Notes: generated from the sequence alone by a model not told the origin. A DNA stretch of 64,000 nt from Halobacteriovorax sp. DA5 (GCF_002903145.1 NZ_PPDJ01000002.1:248001-312000), one strand, 5' to 3'; counted from the first letter of the stretch, positions 33,670 through 43,564 are shown. Translations and numbers: made by a program.

Positions 33670-36528
33670 CTAGCAAAAATCAATTGATGCGTGATTGTAC
33701 TGATCTGGTGGAAGTTCACACTTGTCTTCTGAGAAGTTGTGGTCTCCGCCGTTTTTAATTGGGTCATACTTCTCAACCGTACCTGGAATTGCTTGGTCAT
33801 CGATTAAGTCGTGGTTGCTATCAAATGCTTCTTTATAACTCTTGTACACATCTAGCATATAAACATCTGGTGACTGAGTCTTTCTTTCTTTGATGTTAAA
33901 CATCGAGCTTGAAGCTTTTGCTAGGAAGTCAGTAAACTTATAAAGTGTCTTTCTTCCTCTAAACATCATTGTGTATTGGTTTTCAGTCATTCCAAGTCTA
34001 TCTCTTAAGATTGAGTTGAATTGGAAACCTTCACCTGTAAAGTACCATGTTTCTTCTAGTCTTTCTTTTCCTGCACTTGGTTTACATACTTTGTAACGAA
34101 TCGGATTGTTAACAGTGTTGTAAACTAATCTACCACCAAGTCCGTGATTTGATGGATACTTATCAGAGATCCATTCTGCTTTAAACTTTGATGTTCCTTC
34201 GATCATAAAACACTGGTGTGTTCTTGCTTCAAAGTTTAGTGTAATTGCTTCAGCGTATAGATCAATTGATTGTCCGCTGTCACTTCTGTTATTATCACCA
34301 TTTGAACGATCTAGTGACCATGCTGTTGACCAGTCGTATCCTGCTGATACACCAACTCCACCGCTTACTGGTAACTTTTCTCCAAATGGAAGTTTGAAGT
34401 CAAGTTTTGCACCAACACCTGTTTTATATCCGTGAGAGAATCCAACTCTTCTGTTTTCAGTAAAGTAAGTTCCGCTACCAGTTGATTTAGAGATTCTAAT
34501 AGTATTCGAGTGGCTAACTCTTGGTTTTGAAAGAATCTCTTGTACGTGACTTACTGGTGTAATCATCATGAATTCCCATGGAGACTCAATACACTTTTTC
34601 ATATTGTAGTCTGAGTAAGATTTCCAGATTAGACCTGTTTTTTCTTGGCTAAAGAATGTCCCACATAGCTTAGCAAGTGTTGCTGAGTCGTATTGGTCTT
34701 CGTATAGCTTAGAGATTTCAGTCGTCGTAAGCTTATTTTCTTCAATAAGTTTTTTGTTCAGTCCAGTGTGATCAACTTTAATTGTCTCATCAAAAAGCTC
34801 GTGCTTCTTAAGTTCGTCAGAGAAGATCGCCTCAGAACTTTTGTTATAACGAGGAGCTAGTTTAGCTGCAATGATATCTTTCTTTGTCACACCTTTTACA
34901 TCGTTTGATAGCTTCTCTAGGTAGTTCTCAAGTTGTACCATTTCATTCATTTTCTTATCAATTTTTGTATTTGTGAAATCTTGCTCTTCAAACTTATCCG
35001 TCACTTGAAGTTGAGTGTGAAGGATTGAGTGAAAAGACTTTGATGATGCGTGGAATGTACCTGCTGCCCAAGCTGGACGAGGTGCATTTCTTGGATCATC
35101 TCCCTCTCTTAAGATCGGTGAAAGTTTAATTGCCGCATAAGTTCTCGTGTGGATATATGGCATGTCCACAAACTTGATTGGCATATCAATTCTTGCCTTT
35201 AGTAAGTTGTTTTCTACTTCTACTTCACGTGAAGCAACTGAGATAAGTTTAAACTTGTGCTTGTTCTCATTTGTTAAATCAATATCACCCTGTAGTGGCG
35301 CTAGGAAGTATACTTCTAGCTTAAGCTTTCCTTGGTAGAAAGGCTCAATTGGATTCATGTGGTGTACGTAGTTACCGTAGTTAACTTTTGGGTACATCTT
35401 AACAATGAATGACTTCTCAATTACTAGATCAAGGTTCTTGTTAAGGTGGAAACCGTTGTTATTGTCGTGTCCTAGGAAGCTGTAGTTAACTTCATCAACA
35501 AATAGCCTTGCTCTTTGGTTGTTATTATCTTTTTCACACTTTCCAGTTCTTGAAACCTCAGCAAAAATCCAACCGTTATTTGACCATGGGTAAAGACATA
35601 GTCCACGTGTTACTTTTGCATTTTGAAGTGTTTCATTTTGAACTTCAATTTCTAGGTTAAATGGAATACGACGAGTGTTTGTGTATCTTTCGTGCTCAAG
35701 GTAGAACTTGATTTCACCACAACCTGACTCATCTAATTGACCGTCAGTAATGTCATACATTTCAGTTACTGCATGCTCTTCACCGTTTTCTTGTTTTTCA
35801 AGGTTGATTAGTCTTGCTTTAACAAATTCGTTTGATAGTGAGCTACCATTTGCCTTAAGGTTTAAACATCCATTTACAACAACTTTTTGATCAATAATTA
35901 AATTATCATTTCTTGGATCAACTTGACCAAAACCTTTAGGAGTGATTTTAACGTTCTTAACATTGATGATCTCGTCTGCACTTAGACGGTTCTTGTTAAG
36001 AGAAGTTTTCATCACATAGTTATTTCTGTGAATAATGCTATTTGTATACTGATTCATCGACAGTTTTAGGTCGTATGAAATATTAGCACTTGTTGCAAGA
36101 GTTACTACTCTTTCACCCATTGGAAGGTAAGTGTTTGGAAGAGAGTAGTCCATAGTAATTGGCTCATCCCAAAAGATACAGCTATTGTCATCAGCAGTTC
36201 TTTCTACAGTTTGAAAGTTTTCACCAGATACGTAGAAAGTTTGGTACTGTAAGCTCTTTCCAAGTTTTGAACTTAGACATGCTTTTACATGAAACGTCTT
36301 ACCATAAGCGATTCTTGACTTCATTGATGCCTTATCTTCTGTTACTCCTTCTACTGTGAAGCGTGAAACAGACACAAGAGCACTTTCATTTGCAGAAGCC
36401 TTAAGCTGTCTTGCAAGTTGCTGTCTTTCGTCGTTGGAAGTGTCACTTCCACAACTAACAAGCGTTGTTAGTGCAAGCATTGAGATGCTTAGGAGAGTGA
36501 TGTTCTTCATGTTCTTACAAAATGTCAT
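33670..36528 (-). CDS. large lipoprotein of unknown function
   Basis: A 952-residue lipoprotein with lipobox TTLVSC (Cys26). Residues about 40-500 appear to be a series of beta-rich repeats with paired cysteines. About 520-640 is helical and charged. The region near 680-780 is rich in glycine and alternating strands (TGVGAKLDFKLPFGEKL, GGVGVSAGYDWSTAWSL), as in proteins that insert or assemble into membranes. No family is recognised. The ATG at 36528 is chosen because AAGGA sits seven bases upstream. It lies inside the end of the outer-membrane protein gene (14-base overlap), so the two are translationally coupled and likely cooperate. Confidence 0.72.
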   Translation of the reverse strand: MTFCKNMKNITLLSISMLALTTLVSCGSDTSNDERQQLARQLKASANESALVSVSRFTVEGVTEDKASMKSRIAYGKTFHVKACLSSKLGKSLQYQTFYVSGENFQTVERTADDNSCIFWDEPITMDYSLPNTYLPMGERVVTLATSANISYDLKLSMNQYTNSIIHRNNYVMKTSLNKNRLSADEIINVKNVKITPKGFGQVDPRNDNLIIDQKVVVNGCLNLKANGSSLSNEFVKARLINLEKQENGEEHAVTEMYDITDGQLDESGCGEIKFYLEHERYTNTRRIPFNLEIEVQNETLQNAKVTRGLCLYPWSNNGWIFAEVSRTGKCEKDNNNQRARLFVDEVNYSFLGHDNNNGFHLNKNLDLVIEKSFIVKMYPKVNYGNYVHHMNPIEPFYQGKLKLEVYFLAPLQGDIDLTNENKHKFKLISVASREVEVENNLLKARIDMPIKFVDMPYIHTRTYAAIKLSPILREGDDPRNAPRPAWAAGTFHASSKSFHSILHTQLQVTDKFEEQDFTNTKIDKKMNEMVQLENYLEKLSNDVKGVTKKDIIAAKLAPRYNKSSEAIFSDELKKHELFDETIKVDHTGLNKKLIEENKLTTTEISKLYEDQYDSATLAKLCGTFFSQEKTGLIWKSYSDYNMKKCIESPWEFMMITPVSHVQEILSKPRVSHSNTIRISKSTGSGTYFTENRRVGFSHGYKTGVGAKLDFKLPFGEKLPVSGGVGVSAGYDWSTAWSLDRSNGDNNRSDSGQSIDLYAEAITLNFEARTHQCFMIEGTSKFKAEWISDKYPSNHGLGGRLVYNTVNNPIRYKVCKPSAGKERLEETWYFTGEGFQFNSILRDRLGMTENQYTMMFRGRKTLYKFTDFLAKASSSMFNIKERKTQSPDVYMLDVYKSYKEAFDSNHDLIDDQAIPGTVEKYDPIKNGGDHNFSEDKCELPPDQYNHASIDFC

Positions 36529-37705
36529 ATTCTTTCCTTAGGGAGATTGTATAAACTTGTTCGTCACTGTAACCATCAATTAAGTACGCTGAGTCAAGGT
36601 TTCCAAGTACAGTGCGATTAATATAATTAAATTCTGTGCTAAATCCTTTTTGTGTTTCTAATTCAAATCCTACGGCATATCCTTTGTAGTCATTTGAAAA
36701 GATTCCACCACGGTAGAAAGCTGGAGCAGTATCTGCTTGGTTTTCAAATGCTAGGGCAGAAAGAGTAATTTTCTTGTCACCCATATTTGTTTTGAAATCT
36801 GCTCTGTATGAGTAACCAGTGTTCTTATCATCTGGAACTACTGATTCAGTGTTTTTAATATATGAGCCTGAAAGCTTAAGAGAGTTATCTCCTAAAGCAA
36901 TTTCAATTCCTGCATTAGCAAAGATTCCTGTAAAGTCATAAAGGTATAGACTTTGATCAATTGGTGTACCGATGCTTACAGAGTTCCCCCAGTAGTAGTC
37001 TTTGTTAGCAAGATCACCTGAAAGTTTCTTGTAGCGGTAACTACCTACAGCACCACCAATGCGTAAAGCTTTTGTAAGGTAGCTAATGTCTGCTGACTCA
37101 GAGAAGAATTGTGGATCACCTGAATCATCAATATTAAAAGTTTCTCTTAAAATTGCATTTTGTGGCTTAGCTTGTGTTGCTTGAAGGCGAAGGTAGAAGT
37201 TTCCAACCTTAGTTGCAATCACTTCTCTTGCACCAATAAACGATGTTCCACCGTTAATGAATGGAGAGATATATTGACGCTTAGTTGAGTTATCAAGAGC
37301 ACCTGCACTGATCTTTACAAAACTAAGTGGCCTTAAATCAAAATAACCATAGTCATATGTGAACTTTGGCTTGTAAGTTTTAACTCTTTCTGCTTCTTGT
37401 GAAGAAGAGTTACCTGATTGATAGCTAAAACCACCACTGAAGTTAAAGTCGATATTTTCAACAACCTCTGCTTCAAGCTCTAGGTTCATCTTTGTCTGAT
37501 AAACACTTCCTTTATCAGTTCTTGAATCAAGAGCACCATAATCCGCCCCAAGCTCTAGCCCTACATTTTTGAATCCTGCTGTCTTTAGAGTAGAGCTAAG
37601 CCCTTCTGTAAAGATTTTTGCCGATTCGTTCTGTGCGAAAGCTTGTGCCTGGCTTAGTAAGGCCAGTAAAATTAAATGTTTAGTTACGTTTTTCGCTTTA
37701 ATCAT
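36515..37705 (-). CDS. outer-membrane beta-barrel protein partnered with the large lipoprotein
   Basis: A 396-residue exported protein with a signal peptide ending SQAQAFAQ. The mature part consists of alternating strands typical of a porin-like barrel (NLELEAEVVENIDFNFSGG, YGYFDLRPLSFVKISAG, FYLRLQATQ, YRADFKTNM), about 16 or more strands. No specific family is assigned. The open frame runs to 37774, but the ATG at 37705 is followed by the signal peptide and preceded by TAGGAATGAC. It is the first gene of a two-gene unit downstream of a sigma-54-like promoter. Confidence 0.78.
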   Translation of the reverse strand: MIKAKNVTKHLILLALLSQAQAFAQNESAKIFTEGLSSTLKTAGFKNVGLELGADYGALDSRTDKGSVYQTKMNLELEAEVVENIDFNFSGGFSYQSGNSSSQEAERVKTYKPKFTYDYGYFDLRPLSFVKISAGALDNSTKRQYISPFINGGTSFIGAREVIATKVGNFYLRLQATQAKPQNAILRETFNIDDSGDPQFFSESADISYLTKALRIGGAVGSYRYKKLSGDLANKDYYWGNSVSIGTPIDQSLYLYDFTGIFANAGIEIALGDNSLKLSGSYIKNTESVVPDDKNTGYSYRADFKTNMGDKKITLSALAFENQADTAPAFYRGGIFSNDYKGYAVGFELETQKGFSTEFNYINRTVLGNLDSAYLIDGYSDEQVYTISLRKEYDIL

Positions 37706-37726
37706 GTCATTCCTATTTGTTTTGAT

Positions 37727-37753
37727 ACTAGAATAGATGCATGAATGATGCCA
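37727..37753 (-). promoter_or_regulatory. candidate sigma-54 promoter
   Basis: On the minus strand TGGCATCATTCATGCA (37753-37738) has GG and GC at the 12-base offset of the -24/-12 elements. Transcription would begin near 37727, 22 bases before the ATG at 37705. Confidence 0.5.
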
Positions 37754-37836
37754 TGTGTAATGAAACAAGTTCACAGGTGTAAAAAGTTTAAACTGCTGAA
37801 ATGTGGTGTAAGTATCGAAATTTAGTTTAGGAAGTT

Positions 37837-37857
37837 AGTGTTAACGAGCTGAACACT
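37837..37857. promoter_or_regulatory. dyad upstream of the sigma-54-like promoter
   Basis: AGTGTT and AACACT are separated by nine bases. The dyad sits 110-130 bases upstream of the predicted start near 37727, where activators of sigma-54 promoters usually bind. The rest of 37758-37935 shows no gene. Confidence 0.35.
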
Positions 37858-37935
37858 GTATAATAAATGAACAAACACTGATTTGTTATGTCTAAGAAGT
37901 AATTTGTAATTTATTGGAATTAGATAAGAGGAGAA

Positions 37936-38012
37936 TGGTGCGAAAGGGCAGATTTGAACTGCCGACCTACGGGATATGAATCCGTCGCTCTAACCAACTG
38001 AGCTACATTCGC
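37936..38012 (-). tRNA. tRNA-Met (CAT)
   Basis: A 77-base cloverleaf on the minus strand, from G1 at 38012 to an encoded CCA at 37938-37936. The acceptor arm is GCGAATG / CTTTCGC with one T-T mismatch at the sixth pair; the D arm is GCTC/GAGC, the anticodon loop TTCATAT, and the T arm GGCAG/CTGCC with TTCAAAT. The anticodon stem ends in an A-C pair. CAT could also be the lysidine-modified tRNA-Ile2, which is notable because tilS is the next gene, but the body most resembles elongator Met. Confidence 0.85.
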
Positions 38013-38023
38013 ACATTTCGATT

Positions 38024-38059
38024 GATTAGGATATTAATGACTTGCGCCTCGTATGTCAA
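38024..38059 (-). promoter_or_regulatory. sigma-70-type promoter of the tRNA gene
   Basis: A perfect TTGACA (38059-38054, minus strand), a 17-base spacer and TAATAT (38036-38031). The start would fall near 38024, about 12 bases before the tRNA. Confidence 0.65.
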
Positions 38060-38088
38060 TATTATAATTTATCAAAAAGTTAAATTTT

Positions 38089-39261
38089 GTGAAAATAATG
38101 GCAATGAATCTAAAACCTAAACAAAAAAAATCACATTCGCTTGAAGCTAAGATGATTTCTCATTTTAAGAAATTCAACGTTGATATGGGCCTTGATCTAT
38201 CTCGACCTATGGCCGTTGCCTGTAGTGGTGGCGTTGATTCTATGGTTTTAGCGCATCTACTGGTTCAAGCAGGGGCCAAGAAACTTAGACTTCTACATAT
38301 TGATCATGGCACAAGAAAAGAGATTGAAGACGAAGTTGAGCTGATATCAAGTTTTGCTAACAGACATGGCCTCGAATTTAAGACATATAAGGTTGAACAC
38401 TTATCTTTAAAGACAAGGAATTTCGAATCTATTGCACGCCAAAAAAGGTATCAACTATTATTGTCCAATCTAGCAGCGGGAGAGTTACTTCTTACTGGTC
38501 ATCATCTTGATGACTGCTTTGAATGGTCACTTATGCAGCAGTTTAAATCTTCGGCAAAGCAGATTGATTTAGGTATGCCGTATCGTAATGGCTATATTTA
38601 TAGGCCACTTTTTGCATTCTCTAAGAAACAGATTCTCATGTATGCTAAATTGGCCAGGCTAGAGTGGCTTGAAGATGCCTCTAATAAAGACCTACGCTAC
38701 GAACGCAACTTTATAAGAAGTCTTGTTGCAAATCAGATTGCTCCACGCTTTCCTGGACACCTTAAACACTATTGTAATCGCATGAATAAGCTGAAAATGA
38801 TTAAAAAAGAGCTTAGTCGTGCACAAGACTTCAAGGTTATTCAGCGTCAGTGGGGGATCGTGATTTCATATAATGGTGAAATTAGTGAGGGCATTGAGCA
38901 GGCAATTCTTTCACAATCTCATTCATCAAAAGGGCGAACTCATTCACAGTTTGATAAGCTACGCTCTCTTGTAAAGTCTTCGAGTATTGGGCCATTAAGC
39001 TTTAGCGGTGGGCTACGAGTATTTAATTTTAAAAATCATTTGGCCGTGGTCAAGAAAGGTCATAAGATTAATTTTAGCATTAATCATTCGCAGATTCCTG
39101 AAGGCGTTCCATTTCTATCAAATAACACTAATACTAAGCATTCGCTTAAGATTTGTCCGATAGCTGATAGGGATGGGAACCTAAACAAGTTCTTTTCTGA
39201 AATTAGTCTTCCAGTTCATTATTCATGGCGTAAAAGCGGTAAAGTTTTAGTTTGGCTTTAA
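38089..39261 (+). CDS. tilS: tRNA(Ile)-lysidine synthase
   Basis: A 390-residue N-type ATP pyrophosphatase that converts C34 of tRNA-Ile(CAT) to lysidine so that it reads AUA. The P-loop is AVACSGGVDSMVLAHLL near residue 43; LLHIDHGTRKE and TGHHLDDCFEW follow, with NKDLRYERNFIR near residue 201 as in TilS. The C-terminal part is diverged. The annotated start is a GTG (38089); ATGs at 38098 and 38104 are alternatives and none has a clear ribosome binding site. The order tilS-ftsH-folP is shared with many bacteria. Confidence 0.9.
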   Translation: MKIMAMNLKPKQKKSHSLEAKMISHFKKFNVDMGLDLSRPMAVACSGGVDSMVLAHLLVQAGAKKLRLLHIDHGTRKEIEDEVELISSFANRHGLEFKTYKVEHLSLKTRNFESIARQKRYQLLLSNLAAGELLLTGHHLDDCFEWSLMQQFKSSAKQIDLGMPYRNGYIYRPLFAFSKKQILMYAKLARLEWLEDASNKDLRYERNFIRSLVANQIAPRFPGHLKHYCNRMNKLKMIKKELSRAQDFKVIQRQWGIVISYNGEISEGIEQAILSQSHSSKGRTHSQFDKLRSLVKSSSIGPLSFSGGLRVFNFKNHLAVVKKGHKINFSINHSQIPEGVPFLSNNTNTKHSLKICPIADRDGNLNKFFSEISLPVHYSWRKSGKVLVWL

Positions 39262-39271
39262 ATTACTAGGC

Positions 39272-39300
39272 TTGACACTCACTAAAATGATACCATTTTA
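39272..39300 (+). promoter_or_regulatory. -35 box and inverted repeat upstream of ftsH
   Basis: A perfect TTGACA (39272-39277) is followed by the inverted repeat TAAAATG-ATAC-CATTTTA (39283-39300), which spans where the -10 region would lie. This may be a promoter with an overlapping operator. It could instead be the weak end of the tilS transcript. Confidence 0.35.
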
Positions 39301-39405
39301 ATAACTATAAGGTTACAATATAGCTTTATATTTTATTAAGAATTGTAATTAGTTAGTGAATATTTGATTAATAGTTAATTTGAAAATTAATTAAAAAGGA
39401 TTTTA

Positions 39406-41316
39406 ATGAAAGGACAAAACAAAACACTCCTCCTATGGATTATCTTAATCCTTATGTTTGCGGCCATCGCTAAAATTTCTTCTGAAAGCCGCCAGGCATA
39501 CAAGCCTGTGACATACCCGGACTTTGTTAGTGCAATTAAAGGCAAACATGTTGATAAAGTTGTTCTAAAGGGTAAGGACAAGATCTTAGGAAAGTTTAAG
39601 GACGGCTATGAGAATGGAGCTTGGTTTGAAGCGACAGGAACGACAGGTGCCGAAACTTTTAAAATTTTAGAAACTCACGGAATCTATCCAGAGTACGAAG
39701 CGGAAGAGAAACAAAACGTTATCACAACTTTCTTGCTGCACTGGGGACCGATGATTTTCCTATTCCTCATTGTTATTTTCTTCCTTCGCCAACTTCAATC
39801 AGGTGGTGGCAAGGCAATGAGTTTTGGAAAGTCTAAAGCACGTATGCTTTCTCCACACGATAAGAAAGTTACATTTTCTGATGTATCAGGTGTAGAAGAA
39901 GCAAAAGAAGAACTAGAAGAGGTTGTAGACTTTCTTAAGGATCCAAAGAAATACACTAATCTTGGTGGTAAGATCCCTAAAGGTGTAATTCTTGTAGGTC
40001 CTCCTGGTACAGGTAAAACTCTTCTTGCAAGAGCTGTTGCTGGTGAAGCAGGTGTTCCATTCTTTTCTATTTCAGGTTCAGACTTCGTTGAAATGTTTGT
40101 CGGTGTTGGTGCATCTCGTGTACGTGACCTATTTGAACAAGGTAAGAAGAATGCTCCTTGTATTATCTTCATTGATGAGATCGATGCTGTTGGACGCCAC
40201 CGTGGACACGGTATGGGTGGTGGACACGATGAGCGTGAACAAACACTAAACCAACTTCTTGTTGAAATGGATGGTTTTGAATCAAATGAAGGTGTTATTC
40301 TTATTGCGGCAACAAACAGAATTGACGTACTTGATAAGGCCCTTCTTAGACCTGGTCGTTTTGATAGACGTGTAACTGTTGGACCTCCAGATGTTCGCGG
40401 ACGTCTTGGAATCCTAAAGGTTCATACAAAGAAAACTCCACTTGATACAGCTGTTGATCTTGAGGTAATTGCAAAGGGGACTCCTGGATTCACAGGTGCA
40501 GACCTTGCAAACCTTGTTAACGAAGCTGCTCTATTTGCTGCTCGTTACGGTAAGAAGGTTCTTCAAATGATCGATTTCGAACAAGCAAAAGATAAGGTTC
40601 TAATGGGGCCTGAAAGAAAGTCGATGGTACTTTCTGATCTAGAAAAGAAAGTAACTGCATACCACGAAGCAGGACACACTCTTGTTGGTATGAATCTTCC
40701 AAAGACTGATCCTATCCATAAGGTTTCTATTATGCCTCGTGGAGGAGCTTTAGGTGTGACGCAAACTCTTCCAAACGAAGACATGCACAACTTAACACTA
40801 GAGAAAGCTGAAAACTTCATTGCTTTCCTAATGGGTGGACGCGTTGCTGAAGAAATCGTTTTTAACGAAATCTCAAATGGTGCTTCAAATGATATCGAAA
40901 GAGCAACTCAACTTGCTTCTAGTATGGTTTGTTCATGGGGGATGAGTTCTAAAATGGGACCTCGTAACTTCCATCAACCAGGTAATTCTCCATTTGGTTC
41001 AACTGCACCAAGTGAAGGTGTAGGGTACTCTGAAGAGACAGCACGTGAAATCGATACAGAAATCACACGTTTCTTAGATGAGAACTATAAAGTTGCTAAA
41101 AAGATTTTAACTGATCACCGTGATGCACTTGATAGAATTGCTGAAGGACTAATTGTTTGGGAAACTCTTGATTCAAAACAAATTCAGTCTTTAATCGATG
41201 GTGAAGATATTGGTGTTCCTTTAGTTGAAGAGGTTAATAACCAACAAGCACCTTCTCAAAAAGCAGCAGGTGAGTCGACAATTTCTAAACCAATTGACGA
41301 TCCAAAATTAGCATAA
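39406..41316 (+). CDS. ftsH: ATP-dependent zinc metalloprotease FtsH
   Basis: A 636-residue membrane-anchored AAA+ protease that degrades membrane and short-lived cytosolic proteins. There are two membrane segments (about 5-24 and 116-131) with a periplasmic domain between them. The AAA domain has Walker A GPPGTGKT near residue 198, Walker [12 protein letters not shown] near 253 and the second region of homology [20 protein letters not shown] near 304. The zinc site is YHEAGHTL near residue 420, with the third ligand in the NDIERAT segment near 484. Full length and typical. It is followed after six bases by folP. Confidence 0.97.
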   Translation: MKGQNKTLLLWIILILMFAAIAKISSESRQAYKPVTYPDFVSAIKGKHVDKVVLKGKDKILGKFKDGYENGAWFEATGTTGAETFKILETHGIYPEYEAEEKQNVITTFLLHWGPMIFLFLIVIFFLRQLQSGGGKAMSFGKSKARMLSPHDKKVTFSDVSGVEEAKEELEEVVDFLKDPKKYTNLGGKIPKGVILVGPPGTGKTLLARAVAGEAGVPFFSISGSDFVEMFVGVGASRVRDLFEQGKKNAPCIIFIDEIDAVGRHRGHGMGGGHDEREQTLNQLLVEMDGFESNEGVILIAATNRIDVLDKALLRPGRFDRRVTVGPPDVRGRLGILKVHTKKTPLDTAVDLEVIAKGTPGFTGADLANLVNEAALFAARYGKKVLQMIDFEQAKDKVLMGPERKSMVLSDLEKKVTAYHEAGHTLVGMNLPKTDPIHKVSIMPRGGALGVTQTLPNEDMHNLTLEKAENFIAFLMGGRVAEEIVFNEISNGASNDIERATQLASSMVCSWGMSSKMGPRNFHQPGNSPFGSTAPSEGVGYSEETAREIDTEITRFLDENYKVAKKILTDHRDALDRIAEGLIVWETLDSKQIQSLIDGEDIGVPLVEEVNNQQAPSQKAAGESTISKPIDDPKLA

Positions 41317-41322
41317 TCTAAA

Positions 41323-42168
41323 ATGACTAAAATATCTTTTTTAGGGGTAGTTAACACTACCCCTAATTCATTCTCTGATGGCCACTTAAATCTCGATCAA
41401 GACTATCAAATCAAACAATTAGAAAAGTTTAAAAACGCCAATTACGGTATCGATATTGGTGCTGAAAGTAGCGCTCCATTTAATGATCCTGTCTCCTTAC
41501 AAGAAGAATGGGCCAGGCTTGATTCGTATTTGTTCCAGCACCTTAAGTATCTAAATGAATTTAAAACGATTTCAATTGATACCTATAAGCCTGAAACAAT
41601 GAGGCTGTTCTTAGACAAGTATGCTAAAAAGTTTGAACGTATTATCTGGAATGATGTTTCTGGTGTTATCGACGATAAATGTATAAAACTTTTAAAGGAT
41701 TATCCAACGATTGAGTACGTCCTTTGTCACACTCTCGTTCCTGGCCGCGATAAGACTCTTGAGCATATGAATTACTTGGATCCTAAGCTCAATGCTGACT
41801 CTCTAAAGACTTTTTTCAAGCAGGCAATGGATAAGCTTCAAAGCTCAGGCATAGCTTCTGAGCGAATCATTTTAGATCCTTGTTTTGGCTTTTCAAAAAC
41901 CACAGATCAAAATCTAAATCTATTAGATGAATTACATGAGATTCAAACAATATCTAAGCGTTGGCTCATTGGCATTTCCAAGAAGTCTTTCTTGCGTCAT
42001 CTTATTAGCTTAGAGCGCCCAGAGATTCGAGATGATAAACAGGCCTTACTGGCCGCGAGTGAAGGTCCGCACTGGATGTATCTTGGCCAGTTTGCACGTG
42101 ATTTCAACGAGGTAGATGATCTTATTTTCCGTGTTCACGAGGTTGGAAAAATTACAAAAATTACGTAA
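41323..42168 (+). CDS. folP: dihydropteroate synthase
   Basis: A 281-residue TIM-barrel enzyme that joins p-aminobenzoate to the pterin pyrophosphate in folate synthesis. The N-terminal signature GVVNTTPNSFSDGH (residues 8-21) and the phosphate-binding IDIGAESSAPF (near 45, in place of DIGGESTRP) are visible. The end has ILDPCFGFSKTTDQN near residue 185 and LIGISKKSFLR near 221. ESSAP instead of ESTRP is a mild departure from the consensus. It starts six bases after the ftsH stop, so it depends on that transcript. Confidence 0.92.
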   Translation: MTKISFLGVVNTTPNSFSDGHLNLDQDYQIKQLEKFKNANYGIDIGAESSAPFNDPVSLQEEWARLDSYLFQHLKYLNEFKTISIDTYKPETMRLFLDKYAKKFERIIWNDVSGVIDDKCIKLLKDYPTIEYVLCHTLVPGRDKTLEHMNYLDPKLNADSLKTFFKQAMDKLQSSGIASERIILDPCFGFSKTTDQNLNLLDELHEIQTISKRWLIGISKKSFLRHLISLERPEIRDDKQALLAASEGPHWMYLGQFARDFNEVDDLIFRVHEVGKITKIT

Positions 42169-42229
42169 ATACTCGTGTTTATCAGCTTTTTGGCCTATAT
42201 ATATGAACATTATTTTATAAAGGGCCAAA

Positions 42230-43168
42230 ATGAACAAATTAAAAGTATTATTTTCTATTACTTCACTTTTTATTTCATTCAATGCTTTTGCATATCTTAC
42301 GCCAAGTATTTCAGATTTAATTGATAATATTGATAAGGCCATTTATGGTGATCTTGATATCGTTGATGTCAATGCAGGAACGTTAATGCATTCTCCTGTT
42401 GCAAAGATAAATGCTCACTCGAGTGCTATTGTTGTTAATCGTTGGAGTTTAAACGAAGTAATTAGCGGTAGGCTATTTTCTATAACCGGTTCTGATTTCA
42501 CAAAGAATGCACGTCTTTGTGAGGGGGAAGAGAAGTTTCTTGACCAGAAAGCGTATGGAAAGTGTAGCGCTGTTCTTGTTGGGCCAAAGCAGGTTCTAAC
42601 GGCCGCACATTGCATTCAAAATGTTCAAATCGCTTGTGATCGTAAAAGCTTTATCTTTGATGCACGTGAGGATCTTGGAAGTAGTAATGCAACTCAATAC
42701 TTTGTGAAATCTCAGGTATATAACTGCAAGAAGATTCTTGCCTATAACCAAAGTCGCGATAAGACATTTGATTACGCACTAATTGAGCTAGATCGTACAG
42801 TTGAAGGTGGTAGAAAGCCTGTGGAAGTAGAAGAAACTAAACTTGAAGTTTCAGATGAAGTCTATATGATTGGTCATCCAAACGGTTTCTTATCAAAGTA
42901 TTCTTATAATGGTTTTGTCAGAGATATTGATCCTTTATTTTATATCACTAATCTAGACGCTTTTGGTGGCAATAGCGGTGGGCCAGTATTTTCAAAAGAA
43001 AGTAATAAGATGGTTGGCCTTCTTATTCGTGGCCATGATGATTTTGAGTGGGATACTAAAGCTAAATGTAACCGCGTTGTTCACTGCCAAGAAGATGGTT
43101 GTGATGGGGAATACGTATTAAAAATCAATGCCATTATTGACGATATCGAAAAGGCCCGTAATAATTAA
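42230..43168 (+). CDS. secreted trypsin-like serine protease
   Basis: A 312-residue exported protease of the chymotrypsin (S1) clan. The signal peptide covers about residues 1-21 (ISLFISFNAFA-like). The catalytic triad is intact: VLTAAHCIQ (His near residue 125), DYALIELD (Asp near 180) and FGGNSGGPVFS (Ser near 247). Several cysteines (LCEGEEK, KCSAVL, ACDRKS, NCKKIL, KCNRVVHC, DGCDGEY) suggest disulfides. No inhibitory C-terminal domain is visible. The start follows AAAGGGCCAAA. Confidence 0.85.
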   Translation: MNKLKVLFSITSLFISFNAFAYLTPSISDLIDNIDKAIYGDLDIVDVNAGTLMHSPVAKINAHSSAIVVNRWSLNEVISGRLFSITGSDFTKNARLCEGEEKFLDQKAYGKCSAVLVGPKQVLTAAHCIQNVQIACDRKSFIFDAREDLGSSNATQYFVKSQVYNCKKILAYNQSRDKTFDYALIELDRTVEGGRKPVEVEETKLEVSDEVYMIGHPNGFLSKYSYNGFVRDIDPLFYITNLDAFGGNSGGPVFSKESNKMVGLLIRGHDDFEWDTKAKCNRVVHCQEDGCDGEYVLKINAIIDDIEKARNN

Positions 43169-43171
43169 GAG

Positions 43172-43564
43172 ATGAAATTAGGTCACATCGTTTTATTTAG
43201 CTCAAATGCTCATTTAACTTCCACTTTTTTAAGTGAAGTTTTTGATCTTGAAGTTGAAGGAGCGTCTGACTCAGTTGTTGTCTTTAACGATGAGTTACGA
43301 TTTCTCGTGGTTGAACGTCCTAAACTTGCCCAAGTTGGTAATAATATCGTTTTTGATTTTGTTGTTGATAATTACGATGAGTTAATTGAGCTACAAAAGA
43401 AGGTTGAGTTTGTAAACTATCGACTAGAAAGCTCTGGTGAAAACCTTAATATTCTCTCTAATGAAAAGATACCTGAAATACTTGTGCATGAAGGTGTGCA
43501 ATTCTTCTTTATAACTGATCCAGACAATCGTCGTTGGAAAGTTACCTTAATTGAGTCCAATTAA
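43172..43564 (+). CDS. VOC (glyoxalase/bleomycin-resistance fold) protein
   Basis: A 130-residue protein with the vicinal-oxygen-chelate fold pattern: opening MKLGHIVLFSSNAHLTSTFL, where the histidine near residue 5 is a usual metal ligand, and a C-terminal FFITDPDNRRWKVTLIE, where the DPD-N-W pattern is typical. The last acidic residue could be the second ligand. The specific activity is unknown. It starts three bases after the protease stop and is probably cotranscribed with it. Confidence 0.72.
   Translation: MKLGHIVLFSSNAHLTSTFLSEVFDLEVEGASDSVVVFNDELRFLVVERPKLAQVGNNIVFDFVVDNYDELIELQKKVEFVNYRLESSGENLNILSNEKIPEILVHEGVQFFFITDPDNRRWKVTLIESN

Noticed and set aside
39283..39300. Inverted repeat before ftsH considered as a CIRCE heat-shock operator
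   Set aside because: CIRCE has 9-base arms TTAGCACTC with a 9-base spacer; this repeat has neither the sequence nor the spacing.
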